Positions 28,278-38,826 of a DNA stretch of 64,000 nt are shown piece after piece; positions within the stretch are counted from its first letter, which is position 1; each line of letters starts with the position of its first letter. The DNA is from an uncultured Thermoanaerobaculia bacterium (GTDB lineage: Bacteria; Acidobacteriota; Thermoanaerobaculia; Multivoradales; Multivoraceae): assembly GCA_951813015.1 (NCBI GenBank), contig CATOTG010000008.1:546742-610741 (forward strand). Reading direction: 5' to 3'. A program made the position numbers and the translations under genes. Under the pieces are notes generated by a model. That model worked only from the letters and a program-made list of their open reading frames with translations, was not told the origin of the DNA and did not search any database.

Positions 28278-29540
28278 TCAGGCCTCGTGCCACCCGACCG
28301 CCTGCCGGTTCAACTCATCGCGGAACTGAGGCGCCGCGATCGCGATCAAGCGCCGGGCCCGCTCGACGATGTCCAGCCCGCGGACTTCGGCGACACCGTA
28401 CTCGGTAACGAATGTGTCGGCGTCGGTCCGCAGCGCGGTAGCCGCGTGCTCGGCCGGCAGCGCCGGGACGATCCGGGAGAAGCGGCCTCCGCCGGCGGTT
28501 GCCTCGAAGGCGACGATCGAGCGTCCGCCGGCCGACATCCGGGCGCCGCGCATGAAGTCGACGGCGCCGCCCGTGCCGCTGATCTGACGGCCCCGCACGA
28601 TCTCCGAGTTGACCTGGCCGAAGAGGTCCACTTCGACCGCGGAGTTCAGCGCGACGAAGTTGTCCAGCTTCGCGATGACCCGCACATCATGGGTGTAGTC
28701 GACGGTGCGCAGGTCGATCAGATCGCAGCGGCTCGCCCAGTCGTAGAGGGCGGGTGAGCCGAGGACCATGGCCGCGACCAGACGCCCCCTGTCGATCGTC
28801 TTGCAGGCGCCGGTGACAGCGCCTGCTTCCACGAGATCCATCACGCCATCGGACAGGAGGCCGGAGTGAAAGCCGAGGTCGCGGTGATCGTGCAGCGCCG
28901 CCAGCACCGCGCCCGGGATCGCTCCGACACCGGTTTCGATGCAGTCGCCATCGCGGACGAGGCCGGCAACCAGGACGCCGATGCGCTCAGCCACCGGACC
29001 GGGCCGGCTGGCAAGCGTGGGCGGCTCGACCTCTGTTTGCACGACGTACTCGAACCGGTCGGCAGGGACGGTCGGCGCGCCCGGCAGCCGGGGCAGCGCG
29101 CGGTTCCATTCGGCGACGAAGGGGACCTCGCGACGTTCGAGCAGGGCCGGCAGGAAGCCGGCGCCGATGCCGAGGGAACAGTTCCCGTTCCCGTCCGGCG
29201 GCGTGAACTGCGCGATCGCCAGATCGAAGGGCGACGCGACGAGATCGTCCCAGACGTGCCGGTACTGCATCGGCACGAAACGGACAAAGCCGGCCTCGAA
29301 GCCGGCGCGCATCTCGGGCGTGACGAAGAAGCTCCGCACCGTCGAGCCAGCCCAGGGTGCGAGCGTCGGCGAGGCGATGCCGGGGATGCGGGTGACCGTG
29401 AACTCCACGCCGGCGGTCGCCTCCGGCTGAGCGTGCAGCGCGGCGGCAATGCCGCGAGGTTCGTTGCAGCCGCCCAGAACGGCCACCTTCATGCCGGGGC
29501 GGAGCAGCGCGCCGACCTGTTCGGGAGCGAGTTTCTCCAT
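28278..29540 (-). CDS. Acetyl-CoA hydrolase/transferase family protein
   Basis: MEKLAPEQVGALLRPGMKVAVLGGCNEPRGIAAAL...GVGAIPGAVLAAL...GTGGAVDFMRGARMSAGGRSIVAFEATA. Confidence 0.85.
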   Translation of the reverse strand: MEKLAPEQVGALLRPGMKVAVLGGCNEPRGIAAALHAQPEATAGVEFTVTRIPGIASPTLAPWAGSTVRSFFVTPEMRAGFEAGFVRFVPMQYRHVWDDLVASPFDLAIAQFTPPDGNGNCSLGIGAGFLPALLERREVPFVAEWNRALPRLPGAPTVPADRFEYVVQTEVEPPTLASRPGPVAERIGVLVAGLVRDGDCIETGVGAIPGAVLAALHDHRDLGFHSGLLSDGVMDLVEAGAVTGACKTIDRGRLVAAMVLGSPALYDWASRCDLIDLRTVDYTHDVRVIAKLDNFVALNSAVEVDLFGQVNSEIVRGRQISGTGGAVDFMRGARMSAGGRSIVAFEATAGGGRFSRIVPALPAEHAATALRTDADTFVTEYGVAEVRGLDIVERARRLIAIAAPQFRDELNRQAVGWHEA

Positions 29541-29703
29541 CGCGGCCCGTAGCGTAGCCGGAACGACGGGCGCCCTCGGAGGCTGGGCCTCGCGGCCGAG
29601 TAGGGCCGGCACGAACTCCGCGCCCTAAGCCCAGTGAACACCGGCCGGTGTTGTCCGGCGGCGTGAACCGGGCGATCGCCAGGTCGAGTGGCTGCGGCTT
29701 CAT
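29541..29703 (-). pseudogene. Truncated, frameshifted remnant of an acetyl-CoA hydrolase/transferase paralogue
   Basis: LDLAIARFTPPDNTGRCSLGLG/(frameshift)/AEFVPALLGREAQPPRAP resembles internal FDLAIAQFTPPDGNGNCSLGIGAGFLPALLERREVP of the adjacent intact gene. Confidence 0.75.
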
Positions 29704-32700
29704 TCACGCCGGGAAGAGCTCCAAGACCTGGCCCACTTCAGAAACCTGAGCGTCCAAACGCTCAGGGCTCGATTCGCTTTGCGCCGACGACTCACGCGTC
29801 GATCGACGGGATCCGGCGATTCGATCGGAAATGCGCCCGCTTCGGCCTCCTGTTCGCTCCTCGACGTTTCAGCAACGGCGACGGCTTCGTCGGTTGCTCC
29901 CGCGGGGAGAATCTCCTCGCGCAGCCGAATCGGCGTCATCGTGTGCGTCTCAACGATCACAAGGAATGTCGTCTCCGCGGGCATGGGCTGGGCCACCGCC
30001 CTGTAGTCACGGAAAGCGAGAAGCGGTAGCCGTGCAAGGCGTCTGCCGTCCTCCAGGTTTGCGGGATAGCTTCGGGTGTCCCCCGGGTCGAAACCAGCGC
30101 GAACGCCCGACACTCTTCGAGGCAGCAGCACCACAAGCGCCTCCTGGTTCTCCGCCGCCGTGATGAAGTCCTCGCGCGTCAGTTCGATTGGCTTGGCGCC
30201 CCATCTGCCGATATCACCCCGGACCGCTTCGAGCCGCCACCAGATACGCGGCGGTCGAACGACGACTATCGCCGCGCCCGAGTTCGTCGCAACCGGGAGA
30301 TCGACTTGCTTGTCGTCCGGCGCTGGCGTGCTTGTCCTTGAGTTGAAGACCCAATCCGGGCCGGTCGTGCAGGCTGCGGAGGCTCTAAGCCGAACGACCA
30401 CCGGGCGGTGGCCCCGCTCGCCCGGTACAAGAAGAGTGCCCTCCGTGTAGGGCTCGCCGGCGACCTCGATCTCTCGAAGCCCCCGCAACAGGCGGAACCG
30501 GCCGCTGTCGCGCAGGCCCCATTCGTCGTACACCCGAAGGACGAACGAGCCCTCGCGGTCACCCAGCACCTCCCACAGCTCCGTCGTGCGCGGATCGAAC
30601 GTCTCGCCCTGCCAGCCGTTGCCATCCGCCATGCCGACCCAGGCCGCTCGAACCTCAGGGGCCAGATTCAAACCCGGTGTCTCGCCGAAGAGTCCACCGT
30701 CCCTGGCGTCATCGAAGACCCGGTCACCGCCCAGCGTGAAGCCGGGACCGACGGAAGGGAGCGGGCACTCCTCGAAGCCTTGCTGTTCATCGGCCGGCCC
30801 GTGAGCGTCAAAGTGGAAGTAGTGCGCCAGGAAGCCGTCGCCACAGGGATCAGGCGCGACCGGTACGTGTCCCGTTCGCCGCCAGCCTTCGGGCGCCACG
30901 ACGAGATAGTGACCTCGCCCCGTCGCTCGGACGCGACGCCCCGGCCCCTCCCAGTTGACGGGCAACTTGAAGATGAGCGGCGTTCCGGAGAAGAGCTCGA
31001 TGCTGTGCGCCCGGGCGTCGGCGGTCAAGACGTGTAATCTGCCGGCGCAGGACGGTATCTCCCAGTCCTTTTCAAACCGCTCCAGAGGATCGTCGTCGAA
31101 GAGAACCTCGTCCACCTCCACGTCCTCAGGCGCCGACAACGCCAGAGTCCAGGGCGGTTCGTCCAAGGTCTGCCGGCAGATGAGTTCCGGGGCCCGGACA
31201 ACCGGGGGCAGTGGGTCAACGGTCGGGCCGGTTCCCAGGAGCTCCTCCATCATCAGTCCGAGTTCGCTCTCCGACGCGGCCGGAGGCCACAGGGCCGAGC
31301 GGGCGAGTTCCCCCTTTTTTCGGAGCAACTCGTCGAGTAGGTGGTCGAACGATCGTTCGGGCTCCGTCGGGTGAATCGCCATCGGCAGATGCACGGTCAC
31401 GTCCCGGGTCTGCCCGATTCGGTAGATCCGGTCGTTGCACTGCTCTTCGACGGCGGGGTTCCACCACCGGGTGAGGTGAATGACATGGGTTGCCGCCGTG
31501 AGAGTGAGGCCGAAGCCCGCGGCTCGGGGCGAGAGGATGAAGACGTCGAACTCGCGGCTGTCGGGCGCATGCTTCTGGAAGCGGCGGATCTGTTCGTGCC
31601 GCCGGGGCACGGGAGTCGAACCGTTGATGATCGGGACTTCGCCAAGGGCGTAGCGGGAGCGCAGCCACTGGGCGACAAACGCCTGCATGTCGAGGTCATC
31701 GATAAACAGCAGCACCCGTTCGCCCTTTTCGTGGAGGTCGTCGAGTAGCGCACTGAGCCTGGCCAGCCGGGCGGAGGCTTCGATGTAGGCGTCTGTTGTG
31801 CCACCTGCGGTCTTTGGGTCGTCGGGGTGCAGAGAGACCGCGCGCAGCCGGTGAATCGTCCTGAAGGCCGCGCCTCTCTCGCCGGTCCGGAGCAGATTCC
31901 CGGCCTCGTTGTAGGCCGTTGCCTGCCGCGGCGGCATCGTTTCGCGGTAACGAGTGTGGGACTTCCTCGGCAGGCCGGCTAGCACGCTTTCCTTCAGACG
32001 CCTCATCGCGAGCGGTGGCGCCTCGCCGTCCCCGGCGATGGGCTGCGGTTCGAAGAGTCGGCCGTGGAGCTCGTCCAGGCTTTCCTTCGAGGGTTCGCCG
32101 TAGCGCGCTTCGAAGTCGCGCAGCGAACCCAGACGGCCGGGGGCGAGGACTTCCATCACCGCCCACACGTCCGTCGTCCGGTTCTCGATCGGCGTTCCGG
32201 TCAGCCCGATACGGAAGTCCGCCTGGACCGAGCGCGCCGCCCGGGCGCGGGCCGTTGCCGGGTTCTTCACCATCTGGATCTCGTCGAACACGACGGTCGA
32301 GAAGTAGAGCTGACGAAAGCTCTCCTGGTAGTTCGTCAGGGTCTGATAGGTCGTAAGCAACCACTGCAGGTGGCCGCGGTCTCTCTCGACCGCTGTGCGG
32401 ACGGGCTTGAAGTGAAGTCGGCTGCGACCGTCCCCCGTATCTGCGCCGTGGAGGCCGGGTTTTCGGTACAGATTGAGGAAGGAGCCGTAGATTCGATGGG
32501 CCGCGAACAATCCGGTGGCCCCGAGGTGCTGAACGACCTCGGTCTCCCAGTTGCGAAGCAGCCCGGTGGGCGCCACGACGAGGATCGGCGCCCGGCAACC
32601 CAGGTCCGCCGATCCTTCGCCGGCCGAATCGGCTTCGTCCTGCAGCCAAGCGAGGAATGCCAACGTCTCCAGCGTCTTGCCGAGTCCCTGATCGTCCGCG

Positions 32701-34112
32701 TTCAGCACGCCTGGTTGGCCCGTTGCCCAGGACGCGACGAGCCACTCGAAGCAGGCGATCTGGTGCGGGTACGGCTTGGTCTCGACCCGCGCCGGCCAGG
32801 GAGTCTCTTCCACGAGTTTTCTTCGCGGTTCGAGTAGCGGCAGAGCGTCGGCATCGTCGAGTTCGTTTCTGCGGGCGGGCGGCGGTCCCGAACGAGGTTG
32901 GTCGATGTCGCCGGGAGACTCGAGTTCGGGCGCCCGCTGCGTATCGCCCTGTCCCGCAGTCTCTTCGGGCCGGGGGTCGTCCGAACCATCGAGTAGGTCC
33001 TTCGCATGCGGTCGCTCCCAGACTCCCGCTTCCACGGCGCACCTGGCGTAGTGAGCGGTCTCGATGAACACTCGCGACGTCCGGTCCTCGATCGCCTCAC
33101 CGAGGTCGATCGCGTCGGCATCCGGGTTCTCCCGCTCCACCCTTTCGGCCAGCCGCTCCGCGATCGCTGCGCCCGGATTCGCAGCGAAACCCCGTCGATC
33201 TTTGGGCGGCGCCTGCTGCTTCTCACGGACAACCTCGAGGGCGGCGAGCAGGTCCTCGTCCACGAGGACGTAGGTATTGGCGCCGAGCAGGTAGCTCCGC
33301 TTGGCCGTCGAGAAGGCGGAGAAGCCGGTGCGCGGGTCGCCCTGAAAACGTCTCAGCATGTCCTTCGGCAGAACGCTCTCCGGATCGTCTATCTCCCTGG
33401 CGTCTTCGGTTGCTCCTTCCCTTGCCTCTGCGCTTAGCGGAATGGGATCGAACTCGACGCCGTCGACGCCCTGTCGAATGTCGAGGGTCAAGGCCCCGAC
33501 AGTGAAGATCCGGATACCCCGGAGGAAGGGCGTCATCTCGACTGAGCTATCGGTTGCCGGGTCGTCGAACAGGCGGCGGAACCGGGCCAACTCGCTCCAG
33601 TGGCCGGAGATGTCGGTCGAAGCGGCATCGAAGTTGTCAGCGAGTTCGACTGCGGAGAAAAGGGGATCGGGGATCAGGAAGTCGCCGTGTTCGCTGTTGA
33701 GGAAGGCGCCGAGCCGGCGTGTCGTGACCGGCAGCCCGCCTCGCTGCCACTCGGTCCGGAGCGCGAAATTCGCGCTGCCGATCACGCCCCTGACGTCAAG
33801 CTTGAGCGAGAAGGGTGGGCGCTCGGGGAGGTTCAGGGCGCTTGCCTGCGTGGGGGTGAGAGCGGCGACTGCGGCGTGCGAGGCGGAAATCTCTCTATCC
33901 CGGACCGCAACCGCGCCGGGATGCTCGTCTCCGAATCTGCGAAGCGCAGCCAGCGCGGAACAACGCGCGAGATCGCCGCCGACCCAGGCGTCGACCGACA
34001 AGCCGGAATCGGTCGGCTGTCGCCGGCCGGGTTGGCGCTGTGATCGGGTCCGGGAGCGGATGGCTCGGAAGAGCACGCGGTGGGGCTGCACCTCGTGTTC
34101 GATGGCCGTCAT
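29700..34112 (-). CDS. zorD: ZorD-like SNF2 helicase with extra ~440-aa C-terminal domain shared with the sigma protein
   Basis: NADDQGLGKTLETLAFLAWL (motif I), FSTVVFDEIQMVKNP (motif II), GFGLTLTAATHVIHLTRWWNPAVEEQCNDRIYRIGQTRDV (motifs V-VI); directly downstream of the zorC-like gene with ATGA overlap. Confidence 0.85.
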   Translation of the reverse strand: MTAIEHEVQPHRVLFRAIRSRTRSQRQPGRRQPTDSGLSVDAWVGGDLARCSALAALRRFGDEHPGAVAVRDREISASHAAVAALTPTQASALNLPERPPFSLKLDVRGVIGSANFALRTEWQRGGLPVTTRRLGAFLNSEHGDFLIPDPLFSAVELADNFDAASTDISGHWSELARFRRLFDDPATDSSVEMTPFLRGIRIFTVGALTLDIRQGVDGVEFDPIPLSAEAREGATEDAREIDDPESVLPKDMLRRFQGDPRTGFSAFSTAKRSYLLGANTYVLVDEDLLAALEVVREKQQAPPKDRRGFAANPGAAIAERLAERVERENPDADAIDLGEAIEDRTSRVFIETAHYARCAVEAGVWERPHAKDLLDGSDDPRPEETAGQGDTQRAPELESPGDIDQPRSGPPPARRNELDDADALPLLEPRRKLVEETPWPARVETKPYPHQIACFEWLVASWATGQPGVLNADDQGLGKTLETLAFLAWLQDEADSAGEGSADLGCRAPILVVAPTGLLRNWETEVVQHLGATGLFAAHRIYGSFLNLYRKPGLHGADTGDGRSRLHFKPVRTAVERDRGHLQWLLTTYQTLTNYQESFRQLYFSTVVFDEIQMVKNPATARARAARSVQADFRIGLTGTPIENRTTDVWAVMEVLAPGRLGSLRDFEARYGEPSKESLDELHGRLFEPQPIAGDGEAPPLAMRRLKESVLAGLPRKSHTRYRETMPPRQATAYNEAGNLLRTGERGAAFRTIHRLRAVSLHPDDPKTAGGTTDAYIEASARLARLSALLDDLHEKGERVLLFIDDLDMQAFVAQWLRSRYALGEVPIINGSTPVPRRHEQIRRFQKHAPDSREFDVFILSPRAAGFGLTLTAATHVIHLTRWWNPAVEEQCNDRIYRIGQTRDVTVHLPMAIHPTEPERSFDHLLDELLRKKGELARSALWPPAASESELGLMMEELLGTGPTVDPLPPVVRAPELICRQTLDEPPWTLALSAPEDVEVDEVLFDDDPLERFEKDWEIPSCAGRLHVLTADARAHSIELFSGTPLIFKLPVNWEGPGRRVRATGRGHYLVVAPEGWRRTGHVPVAPDPCGDGFLAHYFHFDAHGPADEQQGFEECPLPSVGPGFTLGGDRVFDDARDGGLFGETPGLNLAPEVRAAWVGMADGNGWQGETFDPRTTELWEVLGDREGSFVLRVYDEWGLRDSGRFRLLRGLREIEVAGEPYTEGTLLVPGERGHRPVVVRLRASAACTTGPDWVFNSRTSTPAPDDKQVDLPVATNSGAAIVVVRPPRIWWRLEAVRGDIGRWGAKPIELTREDFITAAENQEALVVLLPRRVSGVRAGFDPGDTRSYPANLEDGRRLARLPLLAFRDYRAVAQPMPAETTFLVIVETHTMTPIRLREEILPAGATDEAVAVAETSRSEQEAEAGAFPIESPDPVDRRVSRRRKANRALSVWTLRFLKWARSWSSSRRE

Positions 34113-35554
34113 CCGTCAAGCGCCGCGCGAACTCGCTGTTCCCAGGCCGAGTGGTGGACGAAGGCGCTGGCGCGGCCGGTCCGCCCGTGGTCACGAACAT
34201 TGTCGCAATCGTAGGTGTCCTCGTATAGCGAGACACTCCGGCGGTCGCCGCGACCATAAATGTGAGTCTTGAAGCTGTGCGAACCCTCGACGACAACGCG
34301 ATCGCGGTCGATCCTCATTACCAGAAGACACTTGTCCCTGTCCCCGGAGTTCCGGGATTCGTTTCTGCCGTAGGCGAGCGGCACGTCCTGGTTCTCTCTG
34401 AGCCTTCTCGCCACCTCCTCACCGCGAGGACTCAACGCGAACCACGCCTCGTGGATGCGGCTCGCTCGGTACAACTCCGTCCAGAGACCTCTGCGATCCG
34501 CCCACATGTGGGACGTGACGGCCTTGGAGATGATCTCGAAGAAGACCTCGATCGTCTCGCCGGCCAGCCAACGCATCATGACTGCTCGGGCATCGGGTTT
34601 GGAGCGGGACCAGGCGCCGGTGCGAATGATCCTGGGATCGCCGAATCCGCGAATCAGCGCGGTCTCCAGCCTCTTGCGGAGTTCCGGGCCGGGTTCGGAG
34701 CGTTCCCAGGGAGCGAGCAGGGCATTGATCCCGAGTTCGGCCCCTGCTTCCATCGGGCGAGCATTGGACGGCGCGATCCAGTAAAGCAGGCGAGAGCTTT
34801 CTTCCTGGTGGCGTCGGAGTTGCGTTGCCCCATGCTGGCGAACGAACCGTTCGTGCACCTGCGCCATCAATCCCTCGCCGTGGGGCGCTTCGATGCCGAT
34901 GTCCTTGATGAACTCGAAGGGACTCGAATGGACGGCCATCCGGGCGGCGAGGTTCTCGACTGCGGACCTGGGCTTCAGGATGCCGAGATCCACTGCCCTT
35001 TGAATCGGCAGCGACGTGTGCCGAACACAGGCATCGAGTCGGCGAGCCAGTTGTTGCGTGAGCGAGGAGTGTCTATTGAAGGTCGACAGGTAGAGCCGCC
35101 ACATCGTGCGCAGGAAGCGAGGCTTGGCCTGCTCGTCGACCTGTGCGAGCAGGAACGGAACGAGCGGTCGGTACTCGGGCTGCTGGTGCAGGGCATCGCT
35201 TGAGCGGCTGGGTGTGAGGTTCCACCGGCCAGAGCGACCCCGCTGCCGGCTCTGGCCAGGCTGGAGCAGCGCCCGGGCAGCCCTCTGCAGATCGGCCCAA
35301 GTGTAGTCGCGCCAGTCGTCCGACCGTCGTCGCCGGTCGAGCTCGCGGACCAGTTGTTCACGGTCTTCCTCCCTCACGTCGGGATCGATGTCGGGATACG
35401 CCTGGTCGACTTTCCGGGCCGCGCGCCGGAGGGCGACCGGCTCGCCAATCCGCCGTGCCGGCTGCCGCCCGCTCCGGTTCTGTCCCGGGCGATCCGGCTC
35501 GAGCAGGGAAGAGAGCCGACTCTCGCTCTCCAGGTCGAAGCGGTTGCCTCTCAT
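34109..35554 (-). CDS. zorC: ZorC-like protein (EH-signature type)
   Basis: C-terminal DKCLLVMRIDRDRVVVEGSHSFKTHIYG...EDTYDCDNVRDHGRTGRASAFVHHSAWEQRVRAAL; position between zorB-like and zorD-like genes. Confidence 0.75.
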   Translation of the reverse strand: MRGNRFDLESESRLSSLLEPDRPGQNRSGRQPARRIGEPVALRRAARKVDQAYPDIDPDVREEDREQLVRELDRRRRSDDWRDYTWADLQRAARALLQPGQSRQRGRSGRWNLTPSRSSDALHQQPEYRPLVPFLLAQVDEQAKPRFLRTMWRLYLSTFNRHSSLTQQLARRLDACVRHTSLPIQRAVDLGILKPRSAVENLAARMAVHSSPFEFIKDIGIEAPHGEGLMAQVHERFVRQHGATQLRRHQEESSRLLYWIAPSNARPMEAGAELGINALLAPWERSEPGPELRKRLETALIRGFGDPRIIRTGAWSRSKPDARAVMMRWLAGETIEVFFEIISKAVTSHMWADRRGLWTELYRASRIHEAWFALSPRGEEVARRLRENQDVPLAYGRNESRNSGDRDKCLLVMRIDRDRVVVEGSHSFKTHIYGRGDRRSVSLYEDTYDCDNVRDHGRTGRASAFVHHSAWEQRVRAALDG

Positions 35555-35567
35555 CGCCGAGGCGCCG

Positions 35568-36407
35568 TCAACGATCTGCCACGGGCGGCAGACCTTTCCG
35601 CTGCGCCGTGAGGCGCGCTCGGATCCGCTCGATCTGAGCCAGATTCTGCGGCGTCTGAAGGATGAAACGGATGTCCACCCTGCGGTTCGCGGCCCTTCCG
35701 GTGTCCGTCGGTCGGTCGTCGATCGGCCGCATCGAACCGTAGCCGGCGAATGACAGCACAGGCTCGCCTCGGATGTTCCTGTAGTCCATCAGTTCGGGGC
35801 GATAGCCGTTAGTCATCGCCCGCAGGGTCTCCGCCCCGCGCCGCGCCGAGAGGTCCAGATTGTCCTTCATGCTCTCGCGCTCCTGGAGGGCCAGCAGGAG
35901 TGGCAGATCGTCGGTGTGGCCTTCGATCTGAATCGTCTCGATCGCGGCAAGCACGTCCTCGCAGTCCTGCGGCATCGCCGCGGCTGGGCCGATCGTGTAG
36001 CAGGGCAGGGTGTCGAGCAGTGCATCGCCGAGGGCGCGGGCCACTCGTTCGGGCATGCTGCCCTTGGGGATTCTCCACTGCCCGGGCCGAAAGAGCTCGT
36101 CGCTGCGGAAGCGGATGATGCCGTCCGCGGCGACAACGCTGATACGAAGGCCGGGGAGGTTCGCTCGAAGCCGCTCCGCGATGAACTCCAGGATCTGGAG
36201 CCGCGTTGCGGCTGCGCTCTCAAGGTAGGCCGCCAGCGGTTCCGGCTCGGCATCCGGTTCTTCCTCGTCGGGTCGGAACTCCGAAGCGAAGAAAGCCAGC
36301 AGGATGAGGAGGACGAACAGGAAGGAGACAGTGAGATCCGTGACCGTGACGAACGCGGAATCCTGCCGCTCCTCGCCTCGCCGTCGAGCCCGCGACCCGA
36401 TCGCCAT
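35568..36407 (-). CDS. zorB: ZorB-like MotB/OmpA-domain stator protein
   Basis: N-terminal TM with Asp: AFVTVTDLTVSFLFVLLILLAFFASEF; OmpA-like IQIEGHTDDLPLL...NLDLSARRGAETLRAM...GRAANRRVDIRFIL. Confidence 0.9.
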   Translation of the reverse strand: MAIGSRARRRGEERQDSAFVTVTDLTVSFLFVLLILLAFFASEFRPDEEEPDAEPEPLAAYLESAAATRLQILEFIAERLRANLPGLRISVVAADGIIRFRSDELFRPGQWRIPKGSMPERVARALGDALLDTLPCYTIGPAAAMPQDCEDVLAAIETIQIEGHTDDLPLLLALQERESMKDNLDLSARRGAETLRAMTNGYRPELMDYRNIRGEPVLSFAGYGSMRPIDDRPTDTGRAANRRVDIRFILQTPQNLAQIERIRARLTAQRKGLPPVADR

Positions 36408-36413
36408 TCGCTC

Positions 36414-38693
36414 TCAGTACCTTCCGTTTCGCGGTGTGAAGGGCTCCGCTTGCTCGATGACCTCTTGCAGCTTTCCGAGCGACCGGGCGAACTCCTGGTT
36501 CAACTCCTCCTCGAAGCGGCGGAACTCAGCCAAACTGGCTCTCGCGTCCGCTTCGAGCTTCTTCCACGCTTCGCCCAGACGATGGTCGAGACCGCCGAAC
36601 CGCTCGACCAGATCTTGGAACTTCCGGGTCACCTGTTCAAGTGATCTCCGGGTTTCCTCCGCGGCGGCCTGAGAGTTCCGGACCGCGTCTGCCGTCGATC
36701 TCAACGTGGCAACAGTCTGCTGGGTGATCAGGCGAACGCCCGACTCCATTGCTTCCGCCGTGGTCGAGACCTTCTGTTCCATGGAACGGTTCGCCTCGAC
36801 CAGATCCGACACCGCGCCGCGAACAGGGAGGGCGGCCTGCGTCAGTTCCGTACTCGCGGAGCTCAGTCCGGCCGTCGCCCGGGTGATCGTGCGTGTGCCG
36901 CTATCGAGGGATTCGGCATAGCGGTCGACGGTTCCGACGGACGACGTGATCCGGGTCTGCAACTCGCCGATCGCGGCGGCAAGGTCCTTCAACTGGTCGA
37001 GCAGGTCGCTGCCAATGGCGGAAGAGGCCTCGCCTACGCGGTCGCGAACATCGCCGGCCATCCCTTTCATCGCCTGGGAAACCGCTTCCGCGGATGCTCC
37101 CAGGCCCTCGACAGCACGTAGGCTTGCTTCCTCGATCGTCCGGCTCCCCGCGGCGAACGCCGACTTCGACGCCTCGTCAGCTCGGGTCGCCAGCTTGTCC
37201 ACCGCCGCGGTCATTGCCGTGGCTGCGTGGTCGATGCCGTCCGCGCCGGCCTGAGTGCTCTTGCGGATCTCTTGAAGAGCATCCTCCATCGTGGCGCGCA
37301 TTCCCTGCGCGCCGTCCTGCAGGTTCTCGCTTGCCGCGTGCGTTGAACCGGCCACTGCCGCGGCCATCGCCGTGGCTGCTTTGTCGATGCCATCCGCACC
37401 GGCCTGGGTGCTCTTGCGAATCTCCTGGAGCGCTTCTTCCATCGTCGCGCGCATCCCTTGCGCGCCGTCCTGCAGGTTCTCCCTTGCAGCTTCCGTCGAA
37501 TCGGCCATGGCAGTTCTGAGGGAGAGGATTTCGCCGGCGAGCGCGCCGACTGCATGGTCCATCTGTCCGCCCATGGATACGGCCGAGTCGTCCAGCCGGG
37601 AGGCGACGTCGTTCAAGGTCTGGCCCACCCTGTCCATCGTCTCGCTGATGGCGCGAGCCGAGTCCTGGACACCGCCGCTCATCGTTTTCGACACGCCTGC
37701 GACCAGTGAATCGAGGCCTTTCCCTGCGCCTTCCTCGAACTTGGCCAGCGCAGGCCCCATCGCTTCCCGAATTGAGTCCCGCATCGCCTGGGGGATTTCC
37801 TCCCGCAAGGGCCGCGCCACCTGGGCGACGAGTTCCGTGCTAAAGGTCTGGAGGTGCGTCCCCTGCTCCTCGAGTACCTCGAGTACCTTCTCAAGCAGAA
37901 AGCTGTCGGCGCTCCGGTACTCGAATCCCCGCTCGATGTCGGCGCACAGGCCGTGCAGCGCTTCGTCGATCTTCCCCTCGCGCGTCCGGAACCAAAGTCC
38001 GAAAACGATGGAGCAGAAGAGGCCGGTGAGGGACATGATGAACTTTGCGCCGGCGACCTGGAGCAGGTTCCGGAGCCCTTCGCTCACGGTGTCCACCCCT
38101 GTTTCCTGGAGGATTCCGCGTGTCTGGTCGAGCGCCGCGACCAAGCCAAGGAATGTGAGCAGGAGCCCAACGGAGACGAACAGCGCAGGGAGCTGAGCGA
38201 AGAAACGATGCTCCATGTGGAGCAGTTCGCGGTCGAAGAACTCCCTCGGTCTGACCGTGTTGAACAGGCCCTTCTGGCGATTGACGGTCTCGGCGAACTC
38301 GCGCCAGGCCTCCCCGAGCCGGTGACGTGCCGTTTGCCTCGTGACGCTCTCCCACTTCTTGAAGGACTGGCTGATCTCGATGAACCGGGAGTCGTCGAAA
38401 GCAGTGTGGGTGTCGCCGATCACGGATCTGCTCTCGGCAATGGTCCTGAGCAGGCCTCGGGCGCGCCACGAATAGCTGATCAGCGCTGCAAACAGGCCGG
38501 CCATGAGCGCGAGCGAGACCCACCCGGGAGCTGCCTCGTGACGCAGCAGGCCGGCCAGCTCAAGAATCCAGTCGGCAAAAGCCTCCCCGAGGTTCAGACG
38601 CACGAGAGGTTCAGCTTCGGGCCGGTCGGCCACGCTGGGAGGGGCATCGTGTTCATCGGCGCGGTAGCGAGAGGAAGCGACGCAGGTTAGCAC
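36414..38693 (-). CDS. zorA: ZorA-like MotA/ExbB-type stator protein with long coiled-coil tail
   Basis: [30 protein letters not shown]...[45 protein letters not shown], then a long helical tail. The start is uncertain: GTG 38693, 38633 or 38603 are candidates; the ORF track extends to 38822. Confidence 0.88.
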   Translation of the reverse strand: MLTCVASSRYRADEHDAPPSVADRPEAEPLVRLNLGEAFADWILELAGLLRHEAAPGWVSLALMAGLFAALISYSWRARGLLRTIAESRSVIGDTHTAFDDSRFIEISQSFKKWESVTRQTARHRLGEAWREFAETVNRQKGLFNTVRPREFFDRELLHMEHRFFAQLPALFVSVGLLLTFLGLVAALDQTRGILQETGVDTVSEGLRNLLQVAGAKFIMSLTGLFCSIVFGLWFRTREGKIDEALHGLCADIERGFEYRSADSFLLEKVLEVLEEQGTHLQTFSTELVAQVARPLREEIPQAMRDSIREAMGPALAKFEEGAGKGLDSLVAGVSKTMSGGVQDSARAISETMDRVGQTLNDVASRLDDSAVSMGGQMDHAVGALAGEILSLRTAMADSTEAARENLQDGAQGMRATMEEALQEIRKSTQAGADGIDKAATAMAAAVAGSTHAASENLQDGAQGMRATMEDALQEIRKSTQAGADGIDHAATAMTAAVDKLATRADEASKSAFAAGSRTIEEASLRAVEGLGASAEAVSQAMKGMAGDVRDRVGEASSAIGSDLLDQLKDLAAAIGELQTRITSSVGTVDRYAESLDSGTRTITRATAGLSSASTELTQAALPVRGAVSDLVEANRSMEQKVSTTAEAMESGVRLITQQTVATLRSTADAVRNSQAAAEETRRSLEQVTRKFQDLVERFGGLDHRLGEAWKKLEADARASLAEFRRFEEELNQEFARSLGKLQEVIEQAEPFTPRNGRY

Positions 38694-38826
38694 CGCACAA
38701 GGCACTCCGGCGGCGTTGGGCAGGCGCGCCTCCGCGAGACGAGGGGCTGGAGTCCTTGGACAGTTCGGTTCCTGGCGCTCGTGGTGGTCGGATGGCATCA
38801 TCGCATGTAACCTGACCGACACGAGG
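38694..38826. promoter_or_regulatory. Probable divergent promoter region between the zorA-like and sigma-fusion genes
   Basis: Only ~133 bp separates the proposed divergent starts; no convincing -35/-10 pair was identified by eye. Confidence 0.35.

Noticed and set aside
38716-38822. Upstream-extended starts for the sigma fusion (38716) and the zorA-like gene (38822)
   Set aside because: They would overlap head to head and add sequence without homology; internal starts preferred.
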